In this document: piece by piece, positions 1 to 9,048 of the stretch
How positions within the stretch are numbered: the stretch's first letter is position 1
Layout: every line of letters starts with the position of its first letter
Source: Candidatus Acididesulfobacter guangdongensis
GTDB taxonomy: Bacteria > SZUA-79 > Acidulodesulfobacterales > Acidulodesulfobacteraceae
Assembly (NCBI GenBank): GCA_004195045.1
Contig: SGBC01000004.1
Coordinates: 62,001-126,000, forward strand
Direction of reading: 5' to 3'
DNA: 64,000 nucleotides
Translations under genes and position numbers: made by a program
The notes under the pieces: model-generated
Told to the model about the DNA's origin: nothing
The model's input: only the letters and a program-made list of their open reading frames with translations
The model's database searches: none

Positions 1-1
1 T

Positions 2-391
2 CGGTTTAAATTGCGTCATCCTTATAAAATTATCAAAGATTATAAAATTATAATTGAAAAAAGTAATAAAATATTAAATGACGCTATGTTTAGAAAAATA
101 TTCTATTTTAAGTCCATTGCCGGCGGCACGGATTTAAATAATGATAAAGCGATAAAAAATAGAATACTTACCGATAGAAACAGTTTGCGATTGTCGTATA
201 ATACATTGCAGTCAATAAGCCCTTATTCTGTTCTAAAGAGAGGCTACAGCATAGCTCTCAGCGAAACTGATAAAATTATTTCTTCAATTACGGATGTAAA
301 TATAAATGACAAGATTAAAATAATAATGAACGATGGTCTAATTAATTCAACAGTTATAAGTAAAGATAGTAAAATAAATAAAATTAGCTGA
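2..391 (+). CDS. xseA: Exodeoxyribonuclease VII large subunit, C-terminal fragment
   Basis: The reading frame is open to the left edge, so only the C-terminal part (about 130 residues) is present. The stretch reading SPYSVLKRGYSIA is the conserved C-terminal signature of XseA (family form SP..vL.RGYai), followed by the short beta-rich tail typical of the family. XseA with XseB forms exonuclease VII, which degrades single-stranded DNA in the cytoplasm. The OB-fold and catalytic core lie outside the window. The TTG at 11 is not the true start. It converges on modC. Confidence 0.85.
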   Translation, partial: RFKLRHPYKIIKDYKIIIEKSNKILNDAMFRKIFYFKSIAGGTDLNNDKAIKNRILTDRNSLRLSYNTLQSISPYSVLKRGYSIALSETDKIISSITDVNINDKIKIIMNDGLINSTVISKDSKINKIS

Positions 392-411
392 TTGTTAACA
401 TAGTTAACAAT
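391..411. terminator. Short perfect hairpin between convergent xseA and modC
   Basis: ATTGTTAAC, a 3-nt loop and GTTAACAAT form a perfect 9-bp inverted repeat immediately after the xseA stop. There is no clean U-tract on either strand, so a terminator role is only suggested by its place between two convergent genes. Confidence 0.3.
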
Positions 412-432
412 AATAAAACAATAATAAATATC

Positions 433-1602
433 TTATTTCAATCTTGCATGTTTCTTTTTTATTATGTGTATTGCAGATTTTTTAAGAGAAATCGATACTG
501 ATTTGCCTACTGATAAATTCATTATTTCATAGGCATGAAACGGCAGTAAAACTTTAAATTGAATATTATCAGCCAGATTTTCGGAAGTATCTATTAAAAT
601 ATCCATCATACGCGAGGTAAAAACCGCAGACGTTATTTTTCCTCTGAAATGATTTTCTTTCACAGCTTTCGAAGGCGTTCTGTCTTCTCTCAGAATTATT
701 ATATCTTCAGGTCTTATAACAAAATATACATTTTCATTTTCTTCAAATTCCTGCTGATAGTAGCTTTCGATATATTGCTCATTATTTAAGCCGTTATTTT
801 TAAAATAAATCATTATATTATTATTTTCTTTATCTATCGCGGCGATTTTTCCTTCAAATATATTTTCCGTGCCGAGCAGATAAGCAGTGTCCATTGTTGA
901 CGGTTTTTTTAGAATATCTTTTGGATTTCCTGAATCCTGTATATGTCCGTTATTTAAAATAAACATAGTGTCTGAAAGATTCATAACGTCTTCAATGTCA
1001 TGAGTTACTAAAAGTATTGTTATTTTAAGTTCTTTTTGAATATGTTTAATTAAACTTCTTACTTTTGTTTTAGAGATAATATCTAAATTAGAAAATGGTT
1101 CATCCATAAGAATAATTTCAGGGTTTGTAACAATAGCTCGGGCTAAACTGATTCTCTGTGATTGTCCCATGCTTATTTCATTGGGATACCTTTTTTCCAA
1201 TCCTGATATGCCTAAAATATCCATAATATTTAAAACTGTTCTTTTAATTGATGTTTCGTTATGTTTGCTTGAAAACAATTTTTCAATGTTTTTATTTAAT
1301 TTTAGCCCGAAAGCAATATTGTTCATTATATTCATATTCGGAAATAAAAGCGGTTCGTCCATTACAAGAGAGATAGAACGTTCGTAGGGTTCCATTTTAT
1401 TAATATTATTTCCTTTTAAAAGAATATCGCCGGAATCTTGCTTTATTAAACCGCAAATTATAGACAGGAGGGTGCTTTTCCCCTCCCCGGAATAGCCGAA
1501 TATTGAAGATATTTCGCCTTTTTTAATAGTCAAGGTTATATCTTTGAGTATTTTTTTATTCTTAAACGATTTGTTTATATTTTTAATTTCTAAAAAATTC
1601 AT
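433..1602 (-). CDS. modC: Molybdate/tungstate ABC transporter ATP-binding protein ModC
   Basis: 389 residues. ATPase of an ABC importer, working on the inner face of the membrane with ModB and ModA encoded just upstream on the same strand. Walker A reads GYSGEGKST near residue 36, Walker B ILMDEPF near 165 and the H-loop LLVTHD near 198. The C-terminal third looks like a TOBE/MOP-type oxyanion-sensing region. Two motifs deviate: the Q-loop, normally VFQ, reads VMD, and the signature, normally LSGGQ, reads ISMGQ. Last gene of the porin-modA-modB-modC run. The family is clear; the choice of molybdate over tungstate rests on gene context. Confidence 0.85.
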   Translation of the reverse strand: MNFLEIKNINKSFKNKKILKDITLTIKKGEISSIFGYSGEGKSTLLSIICGLIKQDSGDILLKGNNINKMEPYERSISLVMDEPLLFPNMNIMNNIAFGLKLNKNIEKLFSSKHNETSIKRTVLNIMDILGISGLEKRYPNEISMGQSQRISLARAIVTNPEIILMDEPFSNLDIISKTKVRSLIKHIQKELKITILLVTHDIEDVMNLSDTMFILNNGHIQDSGNPKDILKKPSTMDTAYLLGTENIFEGKIAAIDKENNNIMIYFKNNGLNNEQYIESYYQQEFEENENVYFVIRPEDIIILREDRTPSKAVKENHFRGKITSAVFTSRMMDILIDTSENLADNIQFKVLLPFHAYEIMNLSVGKSVSISLKKSAIHIIKKKHARLK

Positions 1603-1749
1603 TGAGTTATATTTTGAGTTTTATTAATTATGTTCAATATTTATTGAATATAGATATATAAAATAAAATAAAATAAGAAATATATAAATAAAAATAAATT
1701 TAAAGCTGCGATTTTTCTATATTCATCATCATTATTATTATATTCTATA

Positions 1750-2571
1750 TTATTTTGTACGCTTTGCCCTATAATAAAAAAACTTAAAAATACCGAGAGA
1801 TATAAAAGATATGAGCATTAATACGGCAGAAATCGCAATTGCCGCAGGATAATTTCCGTAGCTGGTTTTAACAAAAACTTCAATAGGCGCTGTTTCAGTC
1901 AGGTTTGGAATAACTCCGGAGACCATCTGTGTGGCGGCGTATTCGCCCATAGAGCGCGACCAGCTCATCGCTGCCCCTGCCAATAAACCGTTTAATGAAA
2001 GAGGAAGTATTATTTTATATAATATTTCAAAAGACGAAGCCCCTAATGTTTTGCTTAAATTAATCATTTTTCTGTTTATCGAATCAAATGATTCCTTTAA
2101 AATATTAACGAAAAAAGGAAATGAAATTATAAGCTGAACAAGTATTATACCTTGCGGAGTAAAAACAAATTTTATTCCGTGAGATATAAAAAATTTACCT
2201 ATCGGATTCAGCGGACCCATTGTAATTAATACTGCGAAGCCAATCACAAGAGGGGATGTCGTGAGAGGAAGGGTGCTTATTAAATCCAGCAAAAATGAAA
2301 TCTTATTTTTTTTAAAAGATAATATATAGCTTAATGGTATCCCTATTATTAGATTTATTAAGACTACCGCAGATGATATTTTAAAACTTAAAAAAATAGC
2401 ATTCCAAAGATGAGCGTTTGATATTTCCGACAAAAATAATTTCAACGATGTTTGAAAAAATATTCCTGCTAAAAGCAAAGATAAGCCTATAAAAAAAGCA
2501 AAGCCTATAAAAAAAACTATAATGTCAAACGTTTTATTATTTCTTATGAATAATTTTTTGAAATTTTGCAT
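1750..2571 (-). CDS. modB: Molybdate/tungstate ABC transporter permease ModB
   Basis: 273 residues, the usual size for ModB. Several strongly hydrophobic membrane spans are visible, the first around residues 15-40 and the last before the basic C-terminal tail. The cytoplasmic EAA-type loop reads LSKTLGASSFEILYKIILPLS, and further on SWSRSMGEYAATQMVSG matches the ModB/CysT permease family. It forms the channel through which ModC drives oxyanion import. The gap of 147 bp to modC and 236 bp to modA holds no other gene. Confidence 0.9.
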   Translation of the reverse strand: MQNFKKLFIRNNKTFDIIVFFIGFAFFIGLSLLLAGIFFQTSLKLFLSEISNAHLWNAIFLSFKISSAVVLINLIIGIPLSYILSFKKNKISFLLDLISTLPLTTSPLVIGFAVLITMGPLNPIGKFFISHGIKFVFTPQGIILVQLIISFPFFVNILKESFDSINRKMINLSKTLGASSFEILYKIILPLSLNGLLAGAAMSWSRSMGEYAATQMVSGVIPNLTETAPIEVFVKTSYGNYPAAIAISAVLMLISFISLGIFKFFYYRAKRTK

Positions 2572-2807
2572 TTAATAATTTAAATATAATACATCGAAAT
2601 TGTTTTTAATTTAACTTTGTGTTTTTTAAAGAAGATTTTATATTTTAAAAATAAAAGATATAAAAGAAAGAGTAAAAATAAAAAAAATAGCTACCGCACT
2701 ATAATCATGTGCAGGATATGTTTGGATAAAATATTGCCTGCTCATCAATAATGCGATAGTTATTATATAATATGAATTTTTAAATATCTAATATTTTTTT
2801 TATTATC

Positions 2808-3614
2808 TTATTGTACCGGTGTAAAACCCCAATGTTTCAGTATTTTTTTTCCTCTATGCGAAAATAAAAGTTGCTCAAACTCTTTATCTAATATTTTATG
2901 TTTTGATTGATTAAGTATTGATACCGTAAATTTTGCGCGTGTATTATATTTCGGCTTAATTTTTATGATATTTATTTTAGCGCCCGTTTTTTTAAGTTCC
3001 AGCAGCTGAGAGGTATATAGAATTCCTAAATCAGTATTTCCGGAAGCTAAAATAGGCATAACAAGAGCAGCGTCCAATAGATGGTCTGCATGTCCTGTTA
3101 TTATTCTGAAAGCGCCGGGATATTTTTTATTAATTTTTCTGAACATCGCCCATGTATAATCTCCTGCAGGGTCGCTGTGAGGGCTGGATGTTGTCAGCGA
3201 CACATTTTTATCCATTAATTTCTGAATCAGATTAGATGCTGTAACATGAGCAGGATTGCTTATGGGTGTTGCAGCAGCAAGATAGTCGTAAGCAAAAACT
3301 TTATATGAATTTAAAAAACCTTTTTTTTCTAACTGCCGTTGAAATTTTCCGTTTGCCGACAGAAACATATCGGCAGGAGCGCCTTCTTCAATATCCCCCT
3401 TTAATACGCCTGCCCCAAGGAAGTTATAATATATAATAACTCCGGGATGTTCTTCTTTAAAAATCTTTCCTATTTCCATTATAGGTTTAGGAAGAGCATC
3501 TGCCGCAAGTATTCTTAAAGTTGCTGCTTCAGCTTTGGCGTTGTTTAAATTAAACGAAATAAATGCAAATAAAAACAAAAGTAACGCAAATGTAAAAAGC
3601 TTTTTTTTGTTCAT
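2808..3614 (-). CDS. modA: Periplasmic molybdate/tungstate-binding protein ModA
   Basis: 268 residues with an N-terminal signal peptide (basic MNKKK, hydrophobic core to about residue 25, AEA cleavage region). The mature part begins LRILAADALPKP and has GAGVLKGDIEEGAPADMFLSA, a typical oxyanion solute-binding pattern, and SDPAGDYTW in the second lobe. It captures molybdate or tungstate in the periplasm and delivers it to ModB. No Moco-riboswitch-like structure was recognised in the 288 bp upstream, which is AT-rich with a short TTAG/TTAA repeat tract, so expression probably depends on the promoter upstream of the porin gene. Confidence 0.88.
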   Translation of the reverse strand: MNKKKLFTFALLLFLFAFISFNLNNAKAEAATLRILAADALPKPIMEIGKIFKEEHPGVIIYYNFLGAGVLKGDIEEGAPADMFLSANGKFQRQLEKKGFLNSYKVFAYDYLAAATPISNPAHVTASNLIQKLMDKNVSLTTSSPHSDPAGDYTWAMFRKINKKYPGAFRIITGHADHLLDAALVMPILASGNTDLGILYTSQLLELKKTGAKINIIKIKPKYNTRAKFTVSILNQSKHKILDKEFEQLLFSHRGKKILKHWGFTPVQ

Positions 3615-3902
3615 TTTTTTACCTCTTTTTAATTAATGTTTGTTTAGTTAATGTTCTATCTAGCAGCCTGCAAGCCTGTTTGTCTGTCCCTGTCTTCTGT
3701 TATTCTATCTATATACTTATTAATTAATAAATTAGTTAGTTAGTTAGTGTATCCATTTATATTTATTTTCTGCTGTACTGCATTATTAATTATTTGATTT
3801 TAGTTTATATAATTATATATAGTTTTATACATAATTATAATAATAAATTATATGCTGCCGACATACAGTTATTTAAATATAATTCAATATATTGATTTTT
3901 TA

Positions 3903-5225
3903 TCAAAAAGTTCTTATGAGCATAAAATTAATAGTGTTCTGTACACTTTTTCCATCGCCGAAAACCCTGTGATTTGTAATTTGATTTTCAAGTTCAACCC
4001 TAAATTGAGCATGCTTAAAAATATTCATAGCGGGTCTGAAACCAAGCGTAAGCGTAGAATCAAAATAATTAAACGCTTCCCCCGGTATGCTCACGGACTC
4101 CCACATACCGTTCGGATCCCATACCCTTACTTCCCTTACGGTTTGTGAAAATCTGCCTATTTTTGATAAATCATAATGATGTATATAAAAGGCAAGCCCT
4201 GAAAAGTGTGATCTGCCGTATGTTGAATTTGATGTAGGAATTAGAGCTGTGTTGGGCGATACGGCATTATTTATATTGATATTATTATTTTGAACAATAG
4301 ATTTATTAATTCCTCCGTTAATTCCCATTTCATAATCCAGAACAAAATCTAAACAATGTAATGTTTTATATTCAGCATCCATATAATTATAAAAATATTT
4401 ATTTAAATTATCAGGTATTATATTATTATTATATATGAGAAAATTTTCCGCTCCGTAAACCATGCCCTCATGAAAATTTATTATCTTTAATGGTTTATAT
4501 GAAATATAAAATTCATAAGTGGGATAGCTGTTTATCGGCAGCATTGACTGATAAACATAAGAAACCTGAAAAAATGTTTTTAATTTTTTAGGAATAATAG
4601 GATAACTGAGCGCTATTCCGGTGAGTGAGCCCGGTTCCACAGAGTCGATAATAGAATATGTATTTTCCCAGTTTTTTGACAAATTGTGCGATTCAAAGCC
4701 TATTGGCGAATTATGCATGCCTATATCGACTTTTAGACCGTTTCCGACGGGTATGCCGAATGATACATACAGATTTCTGAAACCGTAAAGAGGTCTTTTA
4801 TATGCCGGTTCCATATAATACGAAAGATTCCCCATGTATGATTCAGGATGCTGAATACTTTCGCCTGTATCTAATGTAGCCGTAAAACCTACGCCAAAAT
4901 TATTTCTTCCGTCCGAAAACGGATTTTTAGATAATGTTATATCTAATTCGTTTATTGTGAAACCGTTAGCTTTAAAATCATCGTTATAATTTCCGTTATA
5001 ATTTCCATGAGGATATTCTGGAGCAGCAATGGGGTCTGCAAAATTATATGTATAAGATGTAGCAAATACACCTGAGAGTTTAATTTGCGATAAAAAATTA
5101 TTTTTTTTGCTGTATGAAGATGCATAAGTTATGCGAGGTATATTAAATAATACAACAGACATAATTTGCATAACTGCAAAGAGAACAATTAAAAATTTTA
5201 AAGAGTTCAGTCGTTCCTTTTTCAT
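3903..5225 (-). CDS. Outer-membrane beta-barrel (BBP2/porin-like) protein
   Basis: 440 residues with an N-terminal signal sequence (MKKERLNSLKFLIVLFAVMQ, then a hydrophobic stretch to about residue 35). The rest alternates short polar and aromatic segments typical of beta-strands, includes FRNLYVSFGIPVGNGLKVDIGMH-type strand pairs and ends in phenylalanine (LIRTF), as outer-membrane barrels do. It resembles the putative beta-barrel porin-2 family. It lies directly upstream of modABC on the same strand, and a ModE-like palindrome stands 159 bp before its start, so an outer-membrane route for molybdate is a reasonable inference; a general porin is the alternative. Confidence 0.7.
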   Translation of the reverse strand: MKKERLNSLKFLIVLFAVMQIMSVVLFNIPRITYASSYSKKNNFLSQIKLSGVFATSYTYNFADPIAAPEYPHGNYNGNYNDDFKANGFTINELDITLSKNPFSDGRNNFGVGFTATLDTGESIQHPESYMGNLSYYMEPAYKRPLYGFRNLYVSFGIPVGNGLKVDIGMHNSPIGFESHNLSKNWENTYSIIDSVEPGSLTGIALSYPIIPKKLKTFFQVSYVYQSMLPINSYPTYEFYISYKPLKIINFHEGMVYGAENFLIYNNNIIPDNLNKYFYNYMDAEYKTLHCLDFVLDYEMGINGGINKSIVQNNNININNAVSPNTALIPTSNSTYGRSHFSGLAFYIHHYDLSKIGRFSQTVREVRVWDPNGMWESVSIPGEAFNYFDSTLTLGFRPAMNIFKHAQFRVELENQITNHRVFGDGKSVQNTINFMLIRTF

Positions 5226-5383
5226 TTTGATTTCACCGTTAATTTTGTTTATTAATTTTGAATTTTAGAGACTGTAAGTAAAATTTTCTGATAAGACTTA
5301 CTATTTAACTTATTTTAAAAATTTTTATTCTTTCTTTTTTTTTGCAATTTCAAGTAATTTGTTCTCGATAGCTGCTCGTTCAT

Positions 5384-5407
5384 CGTTATATCTTTAATGA
5401 TATAACG
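5384..5407. promoter_or_regulatory. ModE-like operator palindrome
   Basis: CGTTATAT, 8 nt, ATATAACG: a perfect dyad (9-bp arms, as the flanking C and G also pair). From memory, the E. coli modA operator has the same CGTTATAT-N8-xxATAACG form. The site is upstream of the porin-modABC run. A lone extra half-site ATATAACG sits at 5499-5506. No modE gene is in the window. Confidence 0.6.
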
Positions 5408-5526
5408 GTATAATAAAAAAAATATAAATTTGCCATCAGAGATGTTGAGATATAATTATAAAAAATAGACCGCAATAATTATTGTTAGGACTATTATGAT
5501 ATAACGAAAAATAAAAGTCAATAAAA

Positions 5527-6633
5527 TTATTTTAAATATCTGTTGACGTTATTATTTTGAGTAGTTAGCGATTTGGCAAATATCGTTTTACCTTTTTTTG
5601 TTGCGATGAAATATAAATAATTTGTCTTCAACGGATGCATTGCAGCCATTATTGCCGCAATATTCGGATTTGCGATTGGCGCCGGAGGAAGTCCGTAATT
5701 TAAATAAGTGTTATACGGAGATTTTGTTTTTATATATTTCACGTTCATGCGATAGCAAAATTTGATAAATCCGGCTGTTTTCTTTTTTGCTCCCTTGGAA
5801 TATTTATTATTTTTATTATTAAGCTCCGTCTTGTTTAGATATTTATTAGATTTTTTTTCATAATTTTTAAACATATTTAAATCTTCCGCATATATATTCG
5901 TAGGATCGCTTTCTAAAGGCATATTTATATCCAATCTATTATGAAACACTGAAGATACCGTTTTCATGTCTTTACCGCCGTTTGTCTCTTTGATAATCAG
6001 CGAAGCTATAGTTAAATCTTTATAGGATATTTTTAAATTTTTAGTTTTTAATTTAAATTCATTAAACATTTTTTTTAAAATATTTTTAGGCGTCGAGTTG
6101 ATTTTAAAAATATAGGTATCCGGATATAAATATCCTTCCGCGCTTTTTTTATCGATGCCAATACTCAATAAGACATTTTCATTAAAACTTGCTTTGATGA
6201 ATCTGATTTCTTTTACTATATGTTTTTTATTCAGAAGCATTGCAATTTGAAAAATATTCATACCCGGAACAATCGTTATTTTTGCAGTAGCAATTTTCCC
6301 GTTGACAAATTTATAATAAATCGAAGCGGGGGATTCATTCATGGAAACATAATATGTACCGGATTCTATATATCTTGAATAACCGGTTATGAAACCTATA
6401 AAATAAAACAGATATGGATTAGATATAATATGCCTTTTATATAATTTAAAAGAGACAGTTTTTAATGAGTAGCCTTTTTTTATTCGAAATAAAGCGGTTT
6501 TGTGTTTAATATAAGATTGCGGGGTGAAGGCGTAAAATAAAAGATACAAAATTAAAAAAAGCGGGACAAAATAAATAAAATTTTTTTTTATTTTATTTAT
6601 TTTTTTGGATGTTTGATAATTAAAATAGCACAT
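5527..6633 (-). CDS. mltG: Endolytic murein transglycosylase MltG
   Basis: 368 residues. One N-terminal membrane span (about residues 18-36) anchors the protein in the inner membrane with the YceG domain in the periplasm, where it cleaves nascent glycan strands. The catalytic region reads LIIKETNGG with Glu216 as the probable catalytic acid, followed by VFHNRL and LESDPTNIYA. The terminal GLPPAPIANPNIAAIMAA block is diagnostic. Between these blocks is a Lys/Asn-rich insert (about residues 250-285) not expected in the family. Upstream of the ruvX-bioB pair is on its other side; the start codon is the first ATG after a TA-rich leader. Confidence 0.9.
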   Translation of the reverse strand: MCYFNYQTSKKINKIKKNFIYFVPLFLILYLLFYAFTPQSYIKHKTALFRIKKGYSLKTVSFKLYKRHIISNPYLFYFIGFITGYSRYIESGTYYVSMNESPASIYYKFVNGKIATAKITIVPGMNIFQIAMLLNKKHIVKEIRFIKASFNENVLLSIGIDKKSAEGYLYPDTYIFKINSTPKNILKKMFNEFKLKTKNLKISYKDLTIASLIIKETNGGKDMKTVSSVFHNRLDINMPLESDPTNIYAEDLNMFKNYEKKSNKYLNKTELNNKNNKYSKGAKKKTAGFIKFCYRMNVKYIKTKSPYNTYLNYGLPPAPIANPNIAAIMAAMHPLKTNYLYFIATKKGKTIFAKSLTTQNNNVNRYLK

Positions 6634-6763
6634 GTCGGATACTGAAATAAACCATTTAGTTTCGTTTTATTTTTTTGATGTAATTGTATTGTGCAATAAA
6701 TTTCTAAATTTATATTCCGGATGCTACAATAGCTATCTATTTGTTCGGATATACTTTTATTAT

Positions 6764-7222
6764 TCAAATATCTATATTATTTATACCATTATTTATGCCG
6801 TCCAAATATGCTTGAAGGACAAATGAAGCAGCTATGGAATCAATAGCCTGTTTTCTTTTTTTTCTATTCACGTCTTTGTCTATTAAACTTCTTCTTGCTT
6901 GGGCAGTTGAAAATCTTTCATCGTAAGTAATTATAGGAATGTCTTTGATTGGCAGGTTTTCAATAGTTTTTTTGAATTCACTTATGAATTTTTCAGTTTC
7001 AATAGAAAGCGATGACTGCTGTCCGCTGAGACCGACAGGCATTCCGACAACCACTGCCGATACATTTTCGGCAACAATAATATCTTTTAGTTCAGCGGCT
7101 GATTTTTCAAGGTTTTCATTTATTATAAACTTGCGCGGAAATGCGACAGCGCCTCTATCATCGCTTAAAGCTACGCCAATTCGTTTAAGTCCGTAATCAA
7201 TACATATAGCTTTTTTATTCAT
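6764..7222 (-). CDS. ruvX: Holliday junction resolvase-like RuvX/YqgF
   Basis: 152 residues. RNase H-fold nuclease implicated in 16S rRNA 5'-end maturation in bacteria. The N-terminal AICIDYGLKRIGVALSD carries the first catalytic Asp, VVVGMPVGLSG the central strand and ITYDERFSTAQA the second acidic site, and IDSIAASFVLQAYLD ends the domain; all are hallmark YqgF motifs. Its ATG overlaps the bioB stop by one base (TAATG), so the two are translationally coupled. Confidence 0.93.
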   Translation of the reverse strand: MNKKAICIDYGLKRIGVALSDDRGAVAFPRKFIINENLEKSAAELKDIIVAENVSAVVVGMPVGLSGQQSSLSIETEKFISEFKKTIENLPIKDIPIITYDERFSTAQARRSLIDKDVNRKKRKQAIDSIAASFVLQAYLDGINNGINNIDI

Positions 7223-8262
7223 TATGATGCTTCAAATCCAAGGTCGTTTATTAACTCAACATCTAATTCAGTATTTCTTCCGGAAGTTACTAAGTAATTT
7301 CCCAGAAGAAATCCGTTAGCTCCAGCCATTAAGGCGAATGGCTGTAATTGCCGTAAATTTAATTCCCTGCCTCCTTGCGCAAGTATGTTCTTTGACGGAT
7401 TAATCAGGCGAAAGATAGAAATAGTCTTGAGACATTCCATAGGTGTTAAGTCGCGATTATTTTCCAACGCTGTCCCTTTAATTGGATTTAAAAAATTAAT
7501 AGGAATATTGTCAACATCAAGCTCCTTTAACTGTCTTGCCATTTTAATTCTGTCAAGACGAGATTCGCCCATACCTATTATAACGCCGGAGCATACTTTA
7601 AGTTTGGCATCTTTTGCTTTGTTTATTGTTTCAATATTATTTTTGTAAGAGTGTGTCGTACAGATATTGCCGAAGAAATCTTTACTGGTTTCAATGTTGT
7701 GATGAAAAATTTCCAATCCGTGAAATTTTAAATATTCCAAGTCGCCTTTTTCCATTAATCCCAAAGATGCGCATGCAGTGATTCCTATATCATCTTTAAT
7801 AGTCTTAATAGCTTCGGCTATAATGGAAAGTTCTTTTTTGTCGCTTACCGACGTTCCGCTTGTGACTATGGAAAATTCATTTGCTCCGTTTTCTTTAGCG
7901 GTTCTGGCAGCATTAACTAATTCTTTTACCGGAAGAAGTTTATTTATTTTTTTATTAATTTTAGGTATTTTTGAAGATTGTCCGCAGAAAGCGCAGTCTT
8001 CTGAGCATAAACCCGTTTTTGCGCTGACGATTGAACAAAAATTAATTTTGTTGCCTGTCCATTTTTCTTTAAGTTCCAGCGCAATAGAGAAAACAGCCAG
8101 CATCTCAGATTTGCTGCAATCATAAATAGACAAAAGAATATCGTCTGGAATTTCTTTATTTTCGGAGATATAATTTCTTAATGTATCAGCTAAACCTTTA
8201 TTGGCGGAAGATTGTTCTGAAACTTTAAAAATGTCATCAGTTTTCAAATTCATGATTTTCAC
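7222..8262 (-). CDS. bioB: Biotin synthase
   Basis: 346 residues. Radical SAM enzyme that inserts sulfur into dethiobiotin. The [4Fe-4S] motif is Cys86-x3-Cys90-x2-Cys93 within AKTGLCSEDCAFCGQSS, the classical BioB sequence. Later motifs such as FHHNIETS, GVIIGMGES and ILAQGGRE also match the family. The other biotin genes in the window, bioF and bioC, are on the plus strand at 10658-12911; bioA and bioD are not present. The gene overlaps ruvX by one base. Confidence 0.95.
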   Translation of the reverse strand: MKIMNLKTDDIFKVSEQSSANKGLADTLRNYISENKEIPDDILLSIYDCSKSEMLAVFSIALELKEKWTGNKINFCSIVSAKTGLCSEDCAFCGQSSKIPKINKKINKLLPVKELVNAARTAKENGANEFSIVTSGTSVSDKKELSIIAEAIKTIKDDIGITACASLGLMEKGDLEYLKFHGLEIFHHNIETSKDFFGNICTTHSYKNNIETINKAKDAKLKVCSGVIIGMGESRLDRIKMARQLKELDVDNIPINFLNPIKGTALENNRDLTPMECLKTISIFRLINPSKNILAQGGRELNLRQLQPFALMAGANGFLLGNYLVTSGRNTELDVELINDLGFEAS

Positions 8263-8549
8263 CTAATTTACAGTAAGACAAGCCTCTCAATCTATTTATT
8301 GACTAATTAAATTAACAACTAATTTATTAAAATTAATTAATGAACTAAATAGCTAATTAAATAACTTGATTGATTAACTAACTTAATTAACTGGTACTTA
8401 TTAACTAACCCAACAAATAATAGTATTTGTGATGCAATCTTATTTTTTTATTTAAAACCGTATACCTAACTAACGTAACAAATAAGTCACTTGCAATATT
8501 TTATGAAATTATTCGGATTAGCAAGAAATTGCCGCTTTTAACACACAAA
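8263..8549. other. AT-rich non-coding gap
   Basis: No gene seen. The sequence is rich in TTAA/CTAAC words, including a loosely repeated CTAAC-xx-AACAAATAA near 8405 and 8468. Confidence 0.5.
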
Positions 8550-8954
8550 TTAAAAATCAAAAAAACCGAAATTTTTCAAATTGTCAAGCATTTCTTCAAT
8601 ATCATTTGATTTTTTCAGCGAATCTGCAATAATTTTAAGCTTATCCTGATAAGTTATAACTTTCTCTCTCATAGTTAATATGACGGATATACCTTCATTA
8701 TTAATAGCAAGGTCGTTTTTTAGATGAGAAATAGTTTGAAGTTTATTGAGGCTTGATAAATCCATAGACAAATAATCGTTTTCTTTGTTTATAGAAATTA
8801 AGCCCTCATCAATAAAAAAGCAAACAGCGCTCCTGCTCAAACAAAATGTAGTACAAATGTTAGACAAGCTTGTAAATTTATAAATATCATTTGAACAGCT
8901 GTCTGATGAATAATTTTTTTGTATTTTCATTTTAGAGTCAGACTTATTTGTCAA
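8550..8954 (-). CDS. MerR-like/CbpM-like chaperone modulator
   Basis: 134 residues. After an unconserved N-terminus, residues about 28-80 (TTFCLSRSAVCFFIDEGLIS ... LNKLQTISHLKNDLAI) resemble the winged-helix half of MerR-type and CbpM-type proteins, with a helical C-terminal tail (VITYQDKLKIIADSL). It sits 94 bp downstream of a cbpA-type dnaJ on the same strand, the usual place for CbpM, which restrains CbpA activity. The sequence match is weak, so the assignment leans on context; an HspR-like transcription factor is the alternative. Confidence 0.55.
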   Translation of the reverse strand: MTNKSDSKMKIQKNYSSDSCSNDIYKFTSLSNICTTFCLSRSAVCFFIDEGLISINKENDYLSMDLSSLNKLQTISHLKNDLAINNEGISVILTMREKVITYQDKLKIIADSLKKSNDIEEMLDNLKNFGFFDF

Positions 8955-9048
8955 AATATACGTCCATGATTTATCTTATATTCTATAAAAAGATATAGAG
9001 AAAATATAATTATTGTTCTGAATAATTTAACTAATTTTATTTAATAAC

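Noticed and set aside
3852-4148. 98-codon plus-strand ORF
   Set aside because: Mostly the antisense of the porin-like gene, with no recognisable domain.
6632-6826. 64-codon plus-strand ORF between mltG and ruvX
   Set aside because: Overlaps ruvX, has no ribosome site and its composition is that of translated AT-rich non-coding DNA.
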